From positions 7,006,001-7,070,000 of the forward strand of contig NZ_JAPEMU010000001.1 in the NCBI RefSeq assembly GCF_026342405.1: 64,000 nucleotides of DNA, written 5' to 3'. The stretch comes from Kitasatospora sp. NBC_00240 (GTDB lineage Bacteria; Actinomycetota; Actinomycetes; Streptomycetales; Streptomycetaceae). The translations under genes were made by a program, and so were the position numbers. The notes below the pieces were generated by a model. The model was not told the DNA's origin and did not search any database. It was given only the letters and a program-made list of their open reading frames with translations. Shown here in pieces: positions 54,630 to 63,279 of the stretch; positions within the stretch are counted from its first letter, which is position 1, and each line of letters opens with the position of its first letter.

Positions 54630-55898
54630 GTGGACCGCTGTGTCGTCCTGGTGGATGCCGGATACCTGCTGGGCGCCGCCGCCAGCCTGCTCGCCGGGGA
54701 CCCGTCCCGCTCGCGGGTGACGGTGGACCACACCGCCCTGATCGCCGCGCTGCGCGAACGCGCCGAGGAGGAGACCGGGCTGCCCCTGCTGCGCATCTAC
54801 TGGTTCGACGCCGCCCCCGACCGCCGGCCGATGCCCGAGCACCGCCGGCTGCGGGTGCTGCCCAGGGTCACCGTCCGGCTGGGGGCGCTGACCCGGGCGG
54901 AGGGCCGCTGGGTGCAGAAGGGCGTGGACGCCGCGATGCACGCCGAGCTCTCCGAGCTGGCCCGCAACCGGGCCTGCGCCGACGTCGTGCTGATCACCGG
55001 CGACGGCGATCTGCTGCCGGGCATGATGTCCGCCAAGGAGCACGGCGTGGTGGTGCACCTGTGGGCGCTGCAGGCCGCCGACGGGGACTTCAACCAGTCC
55101 GAGGACCTGGTCGGCGAGGCCGACGAGCGGCGGGTGCTGGACCGCGAGTGGATCGAGCGCTGGGTCGGCCCCCGGGAGAACGTCCCCGCCTTCCCCGCCC
55201 CCGGGCCCCGTCCGGAGATCGCCAAGATCCTCGCCGCGCCGCCCGCGGCCGTCCGCCCGCCCACCACCGCGCCGCCCGCCCCGGCCCGCCCGCGCCCGGC
55301 CGCCGCGATGGCCGGCTCGGCGATGGTGGGCCAGCGGATGGCCGGCGCCGGCGTTCCCGGGCCGGCCGTCGCCGGGCCGGCGATGGCCGTGAACGGGCTG
55401 AAGGTCGTCCCCACCCCCAAGGACCTGGCCGGCCGCGCGCCGGCCGCCGCGGCGCCCTCCGCCCAGCCGCACACCGGCCCGGTGCTGCGCTGGTCCTCCG
55501 ACCGGGGCTGGGTCGACCGGCCCGGCGGGGACAGCGCCACCCCCGGCGACGCCCTGCCCACCCTCGCCCAGCTGACCACCGCCGAGCAGCGCTGGGCCGA
55601 CCGCGAGGAGGACATCACCACCATCGGCGGCGACGCCCACGAGGTCGGTCAGGTCTTCGCCCGGCGCTGGACGGAACGCCTCGGCGACGTCGAGCGGCTC
55701 ACCGTGCTCTGGCCCGACTACCCGCGCATCCCGCACCGGGTGGACGGCGAACTGCTCCGCTACGCGGCCCGCTTCGGCCTGCTCGCCCACAAGGACGACC
55801 AGATCGACGAGCACGACCGGTACGCGATCCGGGCCGGCTTCTGGAAGGAGCTCGCCACCCGCGTTCCCGGCGGCGACCTGATCGTCGTCGACGACTGA
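54630..55898 (+). CDS. NYN-domain (PIN-like) putative ribonuclease
   Basis: A 422-residue protein. Residues 1-170 form an NYN domain with conserved acidic residues: RCVVLVDAGYLLGAAASLLA (Asp9), KGVDAAMHAELSELA and CADVVLITGDGDLLPGMMSA, the D-x-D pair expected at the metal site. The middle (about 190-290) is Pro/Ala-rich linker. The C-terminal 130 residues, including RRWTERLGDVERLTVLWPDY and IPHRVDGELLRYAARFGLLA, look like a winged or LOTUS-type accessory domain. GTG 54630 has AGAGG eight bases upstream. RNA cleavage is expected from the family but unproven. Confidence 0.87.
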   Translation: MDRCVVLVDAGYLLGAAASLLAGDPSRSRVTVDHTALIAALRERAEEETGLPLLRIYWFDAAPDRRPMPEHRRLRVLPRVTVRLGALTRAEGRWVQKGVDAAMHAELSELARNRACADVVLITGDGDLLPGMMSAKEHGVVVHLWALQAADGDFNQSEDLVGEADERRVLDREWIERWVGPRENVPAFPAPGPRPEIAKILAAPPAAVRPPTTAPPAPARPRPAAAMAGSAMVGQRMAGAGVPGPAVAGPAMAVNGLKVVPTPKDLAGRAPAAAAPSAQPHTGPVLRWSSDRGWVDRPGGDSATPGDALPTLAQLTTAEQRWADREEDITTIGGDAHEVGQVFARRWTERLGDVERLTVLWPDYPRIPHRVDGELLRYAARFGLLAHKDDQIDEHDRYAIRAGFWKELATRVPGGDLIVVDD

Positions 55899-56081
55899 TC
55901 CGGCCCGGCGATGGGCTCCGGCCCGGCGACGACTGATCCGGCCCGGCGGGCACTGGTCCGGCCCGGCCGGTCGGGCCGGAGCCCACCGCCGGCCGCCGCC
56001 GCCCCGCCGCGCCCGCCCGGTCGTAGCCGGATCGGGCCCCCTTGTCCGGTTCTGGCCCCCCAGCGCGTAGAGTCTTCGCTC

Positions 56082-57119
56082 GTGAGCGAGACCGACCGGC
56101 GGGCACCACGCGCCGCGCCCCAGGGCGAGGCCGCCGGTACGCCGGGCCGGCGTGCCGGGCAGTGCTGCGCCGTGCGCGACCTGGTGAAGACGTACCCCGC
56201 GGGCCGGGGCGCCGGCGCCGGCACGATCCGCGCCAACGACGGCATCAGCCTGGACATCCGCCAGGGCGAGGTGTTCGGGCTGCTCGGTCCCAACGGGGCC
56301 GGCAAGTCCACCCTGGTCCGCCAGCTCACCGGGCTGCTGCGCCCGGACAGCGGCAGCGTCGACATCCTCGGCCACGACGTGGTGCGCCATCCCGAACGGG
56401 CCGCGCGGCTGCTCGCCTACCTCGGCCAGGAGTCCAGCGCGCTCGACGAGCTGACCGTCTCCCTGGCCGCCGAGACCACCGGCCGGCTGCGCGGCCTCGG
56501 CCGCGCGCAGGCCCGCTCGCAGGCCGCCGACGTGCTCACCGAGCTGGGCCTGGAGGGCATCGCCGGCCGGCCGCTCGCCAAGCTCTCCGGCGGCCAGCGC
56601 CGGCTGGCCTGCTTCGCGGCGGCGCTGGTCGGGGAGCGGCCGCTGCTCGTCCTGGACGAGCCGACCACCGGCATGGACCCGGTCGCCCGGCGGTCCGTCT
56701 GGTCCGCCGTCGACCGGCGCCGGGCCGAGCACGGGGTGACCGTCCTGCTGGTCACCCACAACGTGATCGAGGCGGAGACCGTGCTCGACCGCGTCGCGGT
56801 GGTGGACGAGGGCCGGGTGATCGCCTGCGACACGCCCGGCGGCCTCAAGGCCCTGGTCGACGGCGACGTCCGGCTCGATCTGGTCTGGCGCACCGAGGCA
56901 CCCATGGAGGTGCCGGCCGTCGCCCGGCTCGCCGAGCGCGCCGAGCGCACCGGCCGCCGCTGGACCGTCCGCACCAGCCCCGAGCAGGCCCGCGAACTGG
57001 TCGCCGCCGTCACCACCGGCCCGGCCTTCGCCGCCCTGGACGACTTCACCCTGGCCACCCCGAGCCTTGAGGACGCGTACCTCAAGCTGGGCGGCCGTCA
57101 CGGAGGCCTGGCCAAGTGA
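56082..57119 (+). CDS. ABC transporter ATP-binding protein (DrrA-like)
   Basis: A 345-residue ATPase subunit. Walker A is GLLGPNGAGKSTLVRQLTGL, the signature is LSGGQRRLACFAAALV, Walker B is LLVLDEPTTGMDPVARR and the switch His is in LLVTHNVIEAE. The C-terminal domain after about residue 250 resembles exporters of the DrrA/ABC-2 group. GTG 56082 follows TAGAGT (56068-56073), a -10-like box eight bases away, so the transcript may be leaderless. It overlaps the permease gene (GTGA). Confidence 0.93.
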   Translation: MSETDRRAPRAAPQGEAAGTPGRRAGQCCAVRDLVKTYPAGRGAGAGTIRANDGISLDIRQGEVFGLLGPNGAGKSTLVRQLTGLLRPDSGSVDILGHDVVRHPERAARLLAYLGQESSALDELTVSLAAETTGRLRGLGRAQARSQAADVLTELGLEGIAGRPLAKLSGGQRRLACFAAALVGERPLLVLDEPTTGMDPVARRSVWSAVDRRRAEHGVTVLLVTHNVIEAETVLDRVAVVDEGRVIACDTPGGLKALVDGDVRLDLVWRTEAPMEVPAVARLAERAERTGRRWTVRTSPEQARELVAAVTTGPAFAALDDFTLATPSLEDAYLKLGGRHGGLAK

Positions 57120-57931
57120 CCCTGCTGTCCGCCCCGCCGCACACCACCGCGGGCCCGCCGCCCGCCGCCCCCGCCCCGCTGGCGCCGGCCGCCCGGCTGC
57201 TGCCCGCGCTGGCCGCCGTCTACCGGGCCCAGCTGGCCCGGGCCAAGGTGGCGCGGATCCCGCTGCTCTTCGTGGCGACCTTCCAGTCGCTCGGCATCCT
57301 GGTGATGATGCGCGGCGTCGTCGACCCCGGGGACAACGCCGCCGCGCACACCGTGGTGGCCGGCTCCAGCGTGCTGGTGGTGGCCTTCGTCGCGCTCAAC
57401 CTGCTCTCCCAGTACTTCGGACGGCTGCGGGCCACCGGCGGGCTGGACCACTACGCGACGCTGCCGGTGCCGGCGGCCTCGGTGGTGCTCGGCGCCGCCG
57501 CCGCGTACGCCTCGTTCACGCTGCCGGGCGCGCTGGTCACCGCCGGCGTGGGGGCCTGGATGTTCGCCCTGCCGGCCGCCCACCTGTGGGTGCTGCTGCT
57601 GGTGGTCCCGCTGGCCGGGGCGGCCCTGTCCGGCCTGGGCGCGGTCTGCGGGCTGCTCGCGCCGCGCCAGGAGATCGCCACTTTGCTCGGCCAGCTCGGC
57701 ATGTCGGCGGCGCTGCTGCTCGGCGTGCTGCCGGTGGAGCGCCTGCCGCAGCCGGTGCTGTGGCTGCGCGACCTGCTGCCCTCGACGTACGGGGTCGAGG
57801 CCTTCGCCCGGACCTTCAGCGCGAGCCCGGACTGGGCGGCGGTGGCCGGGGACCTCGCGGTCTGCGCGGGCGTCGGCCTGGTCTCGCTGGCCGCCGCGAC
57901 CCTGGCCTACCGCCGGGCCACCACCCGCTAG
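57116..57931 (+). CDS. ABC-2 transporter permease
   Basis: A 271-residue membrane protein with six hydrophobic segments (IPLLFVATFQSLGILVMMRG; AAHLWVLLLVVPLAGAALSG; LAVCAGVGLVSLAAATLAYR) and the ABC-2 loop YFGRLRATGGLDHYATLPVP followed by RDLLPSTYGVEAFARTF near the end. It is translationally coupled to the ATPase gene, forming one exporter of unknown substrate. Confidence 0.9.
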   Translation: MTLLSAPPHTTAGPPPAAPAPLAPAARLLPALAAVYRAQLARAKVARIPLLFVATFQSLGILVMMRGVVDPGDNAAAHTVVAGSSVLVVAFVALNLLSQYFGRLRATGGLDHYATLPVPAASVVLGAAAAYASFTLPGALVTAGVGAWMFALPAAHLWVLLLVVPLAGAALSGLGAVCGLLAPRQEIATLLGQLGMSAALLLGVLPVERLPQPVLWLRDLLPSTYGVEAFARTFSASPDWAAVAGDLAVCAGVGLVSLAAATLAYRRATTR

Positions 57932-58090
57932 TCCCGCGCCGGCTTCCGCCCGGGTCCGCCCCGTACGAGCCGGACCCGTACCCGGAGGCCCCGACCGGGG
58001 CGGCGGTGCCGGCGGGTAGCGTGCTGTCCCGGGGCGTGGGGTGCGCCCGGGCGCGCATGGCGCCGGTACCAGGAAGACGGGGGCGGTGCC

Positions 58091-58978
58091 GTGACCGCGG
58101 ACATCGATGTGACGACCGGGCTGGGCTACGGCGGGAGCGGTCAGCAGCTGGACGTGTACCGCCCGGCCGTCGCGCCGGGGCCCGCGCCGGTGGTGCTGCT
58201 CTGGCACGGCCGGGGACCCGACGAGCGGGAAGTCCTCGCGCCGCTCGCCCGGGCCGCCGCCGCGCTGGGCCTGGTCGTCCTGGTGCCTGACTGGCGCTCC
58301 GACGCCCCGGACGGCGGCAGTGCGCACCTGCGGGATTCGGTGGCCTTCGCCCGCCGGCGCGCCGCGGACTTCGGCGGGGACGACCGGAACATCGTGCTGG
58401 CCGGATGGTCGCTGGGCGCCAAGGCCGCCGTGGCCGCCGCCCTCGACCCCGCCGCGCTCGACGGCTGGCAGCCGCGGTCGGTGGTGGGCATCGCCGGCGC
58501 GTACGGCACCCCCGCGCCGATCACCGGCACCGCTCCGACCGAGGTCCTCGACAGCGGCCGCGCCGACTCGGTGCCGTGGGTACCGATCCGGCTGCTGCAC
58601 GGCACCGCCGACCAGGTGGTGGACGTCCGGCGCTCACGCGAACTGCACGCCGTCCTGGCCGGTCGTGGCCGGCCGGTGACGCTCGACGAGGTCGACAGCG
58701 ACCACGCCGGCGTGGTGATGACCGCGTACGTCCCGGAGCGCGACCGCTGCCTGCCCAGCACGGCCGACCACGCCGTGCGGGCCGGGCGCCGGGCCGCCGC
58801 CCTGCTGGCCGAGGCGGCGGGGATCGCCCCGGCGCCGGTGATCCGGCAGGAGGGGAGCCGACACGAGGGGAGCCGACACGAGGGGAGTCGACACGATGGG
58901 AGTCGACACGAGGGGAGTCGGGCCGGGACGTCGGCCGCCGAGAATGTGCAATCGATTGCACCAGGTCGTAACCTGTGA
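58091..58978 (+). CDS. Alpha/beta hydrolase with C-terminal GSRHE repeats
   Basis: A 295-residue esterase/lipase-like hydrolase (BD-FAE/carboxylesterase type). The oxyanion region is PVVLLWHGRGPDERE, the nucleophile elbow is AGWSLGAKAAVAAAL (Ser in G-W-S-L-G), the acid lies in LLHGTADQVVDVRRS and the His in DEVDSDHAGVVMTAY. GTG 58091 gives MTADIDVTTGLGYGGSGQQL. The last 45 residues contain five copies of a five-residue unit (GSRHE) from a 15-base repeat. A LacI-type operator lies inside the last codons. Confidence 0.85.
   Translation: MTADIDVTTGLGYGGSGQQLDVYRPAVAPGPAPVVLLWHGRGPDEREVLAPLARAAAALGLVVLVPDWRSDAPDGGSAHLRDSVAFARRRAADFGGDDRNIVLAGWSLGAKAAVAAALDPAALDGWQPRSVVGIAGAYGTPAPITGTAPTEVLDSGRADSVPWVPIRLLHGTADQVVDVRRSRELHAVLAGRGRPVTLDEVDSDHAGVVMTAYVPERDRCLPSTADHAVRAGRRAAALLAEAAGIAPAPVIRQEGSRHEGSRHEGSRHDGSRHEGSRAGTSAAENVQSIAPGRNL
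58850..58920 (+). repeat. 15-base tandem repeat inside the hydrolase gene
   Basis: The unit GAGGGGAGCCGACAC is present at 58850-58864 and 58865-58879, then with C-to-T and G-to-T changes at 58880-58894 and 58895-58909, and partially at 58910-58920. It encodes GSRHE/D. Confidence 0.92.
58946..58961. promoter_or_regulatory. LacI-family operator upstream of the LacI gene
   Basis: GTGCAATCGATTGCAC is a perfect 16-bp palindrome, 84 bases before the LacI start, and shares the 12-base core GCAATCGATTGC with the site at 60227. A -10-like TAACCT (58969-58974) lies just downstream, so the site overlaps the promoter and suggests autoregulation. Confidence 0.8.
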
Positions 58979-59045
58979 CGCCTGCCGATGCCTTCGGCAG
59001 GGCCGGCAGCGCCGGCAGCGCCCGGTCGCGGGAGGAGGGCCCCGA

Positions 59046-60041
59046 ATGGATCAGCAGTCGGTGACGATGAGCGATGTTGCTCGCGCCGCAGGGGTTTCGG
59101 TCACCACCGTCTCCTACGTGCTGAGCGGCAAGCGGGCGGTGGCCCCCGACAAGCGGGAGGCGGTGCAGCAGGCCGTCGTGGAGCTGGGGTTCCGGCTGAA
59201 CACCGTGGCACAGAGCCTGCGCACCAAGCGGTCGAGCACCGTGGCGCTGATCGTTCCGGACATCGCGAACCCGTTCTACGCGCAGCTGGCCCGCGGCCTG
59301 CAGGACACGATGCGCCCGGGGCGGTACCACGTCGTCGTCTGCAACACGAACGCGGACCGGGCCGAGGAGCTGCTCCACCTCGACGACGTGGTCCAGCGCC
59401 GGCTCGACGGAGTGGTGATCACGCCGCAGTGGCTGGTCCCGGAGGACTTCGACGCCGTCCGGGCGGCGGGTGTCCCGGTCGTGGTCAGTTCCGACGTCGG
59501 CCCGGGCAGTCTGGACCTGGTGCGCGCCGACTCCCACGAGGCCATCGACCAGGCGGTCGCCCACCTCGCCCAGCAGGGGCACGAGCGGCTCGGCATGCTG
59601 GCCGGGCCGGCGGGCACACCCGCCGGCGACCCCCGTCTTGAGCTGTACCGCGCCGCCGCCGCACGGCACGGGCTGGACCTGCCGGCCGGCCGGATCGTCC
59701 GCGGGAAGCACACCCGCGAAGCCGGCGCCGAAGGACTGCGCAGGCTGATGAGCCGCAGGACGCCGCCCACGGCGATCGCCTGCGTCAACGACCGCACCGC
59801 CGTCGGCGCACTGGAGGCCGCGGAGCAGATGGGCCTCACGATCCCGTCCGACCTGGCGCTGATCGGTCATGACGACATCGAGATCGCCTCCCTGGTGCGC
59901 CCCAGGCTCTCCACGATCCGCTATCCCGCCTACGAGGTGGGAGCGACCTGCGGGCGCCTGCTGCTGGAGCGGATCGGGGGCCGGAGCAGCACGTCGCAGG
60001 TGGCCCTGCGCACCCAGCTCGTCCTGCGCGAGACCACCTGA
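59046..60041 (+). CDS. LacI-family transcriptional regulator
   Basis: A 331-residue sugar-responsive repressor. The LacI HTH reads TMSDVARAAGVSVTTVSYVL with SGKRAVAPDKREAVQQAVVE and the hinge helix LGFRLNTVAQSLRTKRSSTV; the periplasmic-binding-protein-like domain follows (VALIVPDIANPFYAQLARGL; QRRLDGVVITPQWLVP; AIACVNDRTAVGALEAAEQM; LALIGHDDIEIASLVRPRLS). GGAGGAG precedes ATG 59046. Two identical-core palindromes, upstream of itself and of the oxidoreductase gene, define a probable regulon. Confidence 0.95.
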   Translation: MDQQSVTMSDVARAAGVSVTTVSYVLSGKRAVAPDKREAVQQAVVELGFRLNTVAQSLRTKRSSTVALIVPDIANPFYAQLARGLQDTMRPGRYHVVVCNTNADRAEELLHLDDVVQRRLDGVVITPQWLVPEDFDAVRAAGVPVVVSSDVGPGSLDLVRADSHEAIDQAVAHLAQQGHERLGMLAGPAGTPAGDPRLELYRAAAARHGLDLPAGRIVRGKHTREAGAEGLRRLMSRRTPPTAIACVNDRTAVGALEAAEQMGLTIPSDLALIGHDDIEIASLVRPRLSTIRYPAYEVGATCGRLLLERIGGRSSTSQVALRTQLVLRETT

Positions 60042-60194
60042 CCTGCGGGGACGGTCCGCGCTGTCGGTAGGTCACCGGTGGGCGTCGGTCAACAGCCATG
60101 ACGCCGCCGGGCGGGCTGGGTGAGGAAGGGCGACAAGGCGGGCTCCTCGGCTTGATCCGACGGGGTGGTGCGGCGAGCCGCGACGGGAGACGGC

Positions 60195-60242
60195 TTGACA
60201 GGCTGCGGCGCTCTCGGCGTACCGTAGCGCAATCGATTGCGC
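60195..60242 (+). promoter_or_regulatory. Promoter and LacI-type operator of the oxidoreductase gene
   Basis: A consensus -35 box TTGACA (60195-60200), 19-base spacer, -10 TACCGT (60220-60225) and a perfect 16-bp palindrome GCGCAATCGATTGCGC (60227-60242) covering the expected start site. The leader to ATG 60455 is about 215 bases and holds no supported gene. Confidence 0.82.
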
Positions 60243-60454
60243 GATGGGAACGACGGCGACCCGCCTCCTCCTCGGACTGCCGTCCGCTGGGGGGAGGCGG
60301 GCCCGGCTTCCGCCCAGGCTCACGCGGAGCCTTCAACGGAACGGGCGCCGGGTGTTCGCCCCGCGGACCGGGGCGAAGGCCCCCCGCGGCGGGCCCGGAG
60401 CTCCGCCGCTGTTCCCGCGCGCATCGCCTTCCCAGGTCGACCGAGAGGAATCCC

Positions 60455-61519
60455 ATGACGCAGGACTGGCCGGTCATCGCAGACGAGGCGGCGGGCACGG
60501 TGCTGCCCGCGCCGCGGACCCCCTCCCCCCGTGAGGCGCCCGCGCTGAACTGGGGGGTGGTGGCACCGGGCTGGATCGCGGCCCAGTTCGTGGAGGCCCT
60601 GCAGAAGCACACCGCGCAGAATGTCGTGGCGGTCGGCTCGCGTGACGCCGGCCGGGCCCGCGCCTTCGCCGACCGGTTCGCCGTCCCGAAGGCCTACGGG
60701 AGCTACGCCGAACTCGTCGAGGACGACGACGTGGACATCGTCTACGTCGCGTCGCCGCACTCGGGCCACTTCGAGCAGGCCATGCAGGCGATCGAGGCGG
60801 GCCGGCACGTCCTCGTGGAGAAGGCGTTCACCCGCAACGCCCGCGAGGCCGAGCAGTTGATCGAAGCCGCCCGGAAGCGGGGGGTGTTCCTGATGGAGGC
60901 GATGTGGACGCGGTTCCTGCCGCACATCGACGTGGTCCGCCAGGTGCTCGACTCCGGCCTGCTCGGCGAGGTGCACACCGTGACGGCCGACCACGGACAG
61001 CAGATGGATCCCGACGTGACACCCCGTCTCTTCGCACCCGAGCTGGCGGGCGGGGCCCTCCTGGATCTCGGCATCTACCCGGTCTCCTTCGCCTCGATGG
61101 TGCTGGGGCCGTTCGCCTCGGTCACGGCGGTCGGCACCAAGGCCTTCACCGGTGTCGACGGCCAGGCGTCGATCGTGGTCACCACCGGGTCCCGGGCCCA
61201 CGGGGTGCTGAACACGACTCTCTTCGCCCGCACCCCGACCACGGCGTCGATCTCGGGGACGCACGCCCGTCTGGAGATCGAGGGCCCCTTCTACGGACCG
61301 GCCGGGGTCCGTCTCATCGGCCGGGACAACGAGCTGATCGACGCGTTCGTCCCCCCGCAGCGTGCCGGGGGCCTGTGCTACCAGGCCGCCGAAGCGGCTC
61401 GGTGCATCAGCGCCGGGCGCCTGGAGTCCGACCTGATGCCGCTCGCCGAGACCCTGCGCATCATGCAGGTCCTGGACGGCGTTCGTCATGACCTGGGCGT
61501 TGCCTTCCCCGGGGAGTGA
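60455..61519 (+). CDS. Gfo/Idh/MocA-family NAD(P)-dependent oxidoreductase
   Basis: A 354-residue sugar or cyclitol dehydrogenase. After a 30-residue N-tail, the Rossmann half reads ALNWGVVAPGWIAAQFVEAL, VVAVGSRDAGRARAFADRF and DIVYVASPHSGHFEQAMQAI with AGRHVLVEKAFTRNAREAEQ, where the EKAF replaces the usual EKP catalytic-lysine block. The C-terminal half includes GALLDLGIYPVSFASMVLGP (D-x-G-x-Y). ATG 60455 has GAGAGGAA upstream. The operator at its promoter suggests induction by a sugar through the LacI protein. Confidence 0.93.
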   Translation: MTQDWPVIADEAAGTVLPAPRTPSPREAPALNWGVVAPGWIAAQFVEALQKHTAQNVVAVGSRDAGRARAFADRFAVPKAYGSYAELVEDDDVDIVYVASPHSGHFEQAMQAIEAGRHVLVEKAFTRNAREAEQLIEAARKRGVFLMEAMWTRFLPHIDVVRQVLDSGLLGEVHTVTADHGQQMDPDVTPRLFAPELAGGALLDLGIYPVSFASMVLGPFASVTAVGTKAFTGVDGQASIVVTTGSRAHGVLNTTLFARTPTTASISGTHARLEIEGPFYGPAGVRLIGRDNELIDAFVPPQRAGGLCYQAAEAARCISAGRLESDLMPLAETLRIMQVLDGVRHDLGVAFPGE

Positions 61520-61619
61520 CCCGCCCCGGGGGCGTGCGGGGGCCCTACCGCGCGCCGGCGGCCCGCCCGGGGCGTGGGCCGCACCCCCTCCGCGCGGCCG
61601 ATCGTGAAACGATGGCCGG

Positions 61620-62564
61620 GTGACCGTACCGAACACACCTCCGGATCCCGGCAAGGTCCCCGCCGGGGAGCTCGCGAGCCCCGCCGCGGACGCCGCCGGG
61701 AGCGCCGCGACGCCCGCGCTCCAGGGCACCTCCGGCCAGCCCCCCGCCCCGGCCGCGTACCCCTACGGGGCGCTGCCGGTCCTGGAGAAGGCCGAGCGGG
61801 CGCCCCGGCGACCGCTGCTGCCGGAGCTGCGGATCGGGGGGCTGACGGTGCTCGTCTGCCTCCTGCTCGGCTTCGTGATGGCCGGGCTCTGGGTCTGGCT
61901 GGCCCCGCAGGTGCCGCTGCTCGTCAAGGGCAACCGGATCCTGTACGCCGACCCCGAGGGCGAGCAGCGCGCCGGTGCGGACGCCGTCTTCGCCCTGATC
62001 GGCCTGGGTGCGGGTGTGGTCACCGCGCTGGGGGCCTTCCTGCTGACCCGGCGCCGGGGCGGCGGGATCGCGGTGGCGATCGGGCTGACCGTCGGCGGGC
62101 TGGCCGGTTCGCTGATCGCCTGGCGGCTCGGCATCCGGCTCGGCCCGACCGCCGACGTGATCGCGCACGCCCGCCAGGTGGGTGACGGTCACCAGTTCAC
62201 CGACGCTCTCCGGCTGGGGGCCAAGGGCGCACTGCTGGTCTGGCCGATGACGGCGATGGTGCTGCTGCTGGCGCTGTCGGCGGCCTTCGGGAAGCGCGAG
62301 CAGGACCCGCCGCCGTACTGGGAGGGGGCTTACTGGCCCGCGTCCGAGCCCGATCACGCGCCCCCGGCGGACGGTGTCACCCCGGTCCCCGGGCCCACGC
62401 CCCTCGACGCGCCCGCAGCGACCGACGCACCGCCGCCCGCGGACCGGCCCTTCGAGGCGCCCGCACCCGCACCGGCCCCCCCGTCGTTCGACAAGCCCGT
62501 CGGGCAGCCGGTCGCCGACCGTGCGCCGACCGAGCGGCGCGAGCGTCCGGCCCCGCCGGCCTGA
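61620..62564 (+). CDS. Membrane protein with four hydrophobic segments (possibly DUF2567-like)
   Basis: A 314-residue protein. A Pro/Ala-rich N-tail (1-75) precedes TM segments GGLTVLVCLLLGFVMAGLWV, DAVFALIGLGAGVVTALGAF, GIAVAIGLTVGGLAGSLIAW and LLVWPMTAMVLLLALSAAFG, then a Pro/Ala-rich, acidic tail. Its place next to the YbaK and LON-domain genes recalls a conserved actinobacterial membrane protein of the DUF2567 type; I am only moderately sure of that name. GTG 61620. The function is unknown. Confidence 0.75.
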   Translation: MTVPNTPPDPGKVPAGELASPAADAAGSAATPALQGTSGQPPAPAAYPYGALPVLEKAERAPRRPLLPELRIGGLTVLVCLLLGFVMAGLWVWLAPQVPLLVKGNRILYADPEGEQRAGADAVFALIGLGAGVVTALGAFLLTRRRGGGIAVAIGLTVGGLAGSLIAWRLGIRLGPTADVIAHARQVGDGHQFTDALRLGAKGALLVWPMTAMVLLLALSAAFGKREQDPPPYWEGAYWPASEPDHAPPADGVTPVPGPTPLDAPAATDAPPPADRPFEAPAPAPAPPSFDKPVGQPVADRAPTERRERPAPPA

Positions 62565-62571
62565 TCCACCC

Positions 62572-62613
62572 CCGACGGCCCCTGCCCGCCCTCCGGCGGC
62601 CGGGGGCCGTCGG
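62572..62613. terminator. Bidirectional terminator
   Basis: CCGACGGCCCC (62572-62582) with GGGGCCGTCGG (62603-62613), between converging genes. Confidence 0.78.
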
Positions 62614-62652
62614 CGTGTCCGGGTTCCGGTCCGGCGGCCGGGGCCGGCCGCC

Positions 62653-63147
62653 CTAACGGCCGATCGGGGCCGTCAGCGCCTTCGTCAGTGCCACCAGGTC
62701 GGCCGGGGCGAGTTCGACCTCCAGCCCGCGCCGGCCCGCCGAGACGTACACCGTCGGGTGGGCCAGGACGGTGTCGTCCAGCACGGTGCGCAGCGGGCGG
62801 CGCTGGCCCAGCGGGGAGATGCCGCCCAGCACGTAGCCGCTGCTGCGCTCGGCGGCGGCCGGCTCGGCCATCGCGGCGCGCTTGCCGCCGACGGCGGCGG
62901 CCAGCGCCTTCAGGTCGAGCTTCCCGGAGACCGGCACGACACCGACGGTGAGGGTCCCGTCGACGTCGGCGACCAGTGTCTTGAAGACCTGGTCCGCCGG
63001 GACGCCCAGCAGCTCGGCCGCCTCGCCGCCGTAGGTGGCGGCCGCCGGGTCGTGCTCGTAGGCGTGCACGGTGAACGGCACACCGGCGTTCTCCAGGGCC
63101 ACCGTCGCGGGCGTGCCCTGCCCGCCCTTCTTCGCCTTCTTGGCCAT
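62653..63147 (-). CDS. ybaK: YbaK/EbsC-type aminoacyl-tRNA deacylase
   Basis: A 164-residue protein of the prolyl-tRNA editing-like family, which removes cysteine from mischarged tRNA-Pro. Signature blocks are VPFTVHAYEHDPAAATYGGE, VFKTLVADVDGTLTVGVVP, KAMAEPAAAERSSGYVLGG-like and the GGISPLGQRRPLRTVLD loop, the hallmark of the family. ATG 63147. Upstream lies a tandem 7-base repeat (63186-63220). Confidence 0.92.
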   Translation of the reverse strand: MAKKAKKGGQGTPATVALENAGVPFTVHAYEHDPAAATYGGEAAELLGVPADQVFKTLVADVDGTLTVGVVPVSGKLDLKALAAAVGGKRAAMAEPAAAERSSGYVLGGISPLGQRRPLRTVLDDTVLAHPTVYVSAGRRGLEVELAPADLVALTKALTAPIGR

Positions 63148-63185
63148 CGCGGCCCTTCCCTTGCGGTCGTTCCGGGTCGTTCTAC

Positions 63186-63220
63186 GGGCAGCGGGCAGCG
63201 GGCAGCGGGCAGCGGGCAGC
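63186..63220. repeat. Five tandem copies of a 7-base unit
   Basis: GGGCAGC repeated five times, between the LON-domain and YbaK genes; no gene lies in 63148-63279. Confidence 0.9.
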
Positions 63221-63279
63221 TCGGCCGCGGTACCGTCCCGGCCGCCCGGGTACCGGCCAGGGCCGCCCGGGCCGCCCGG

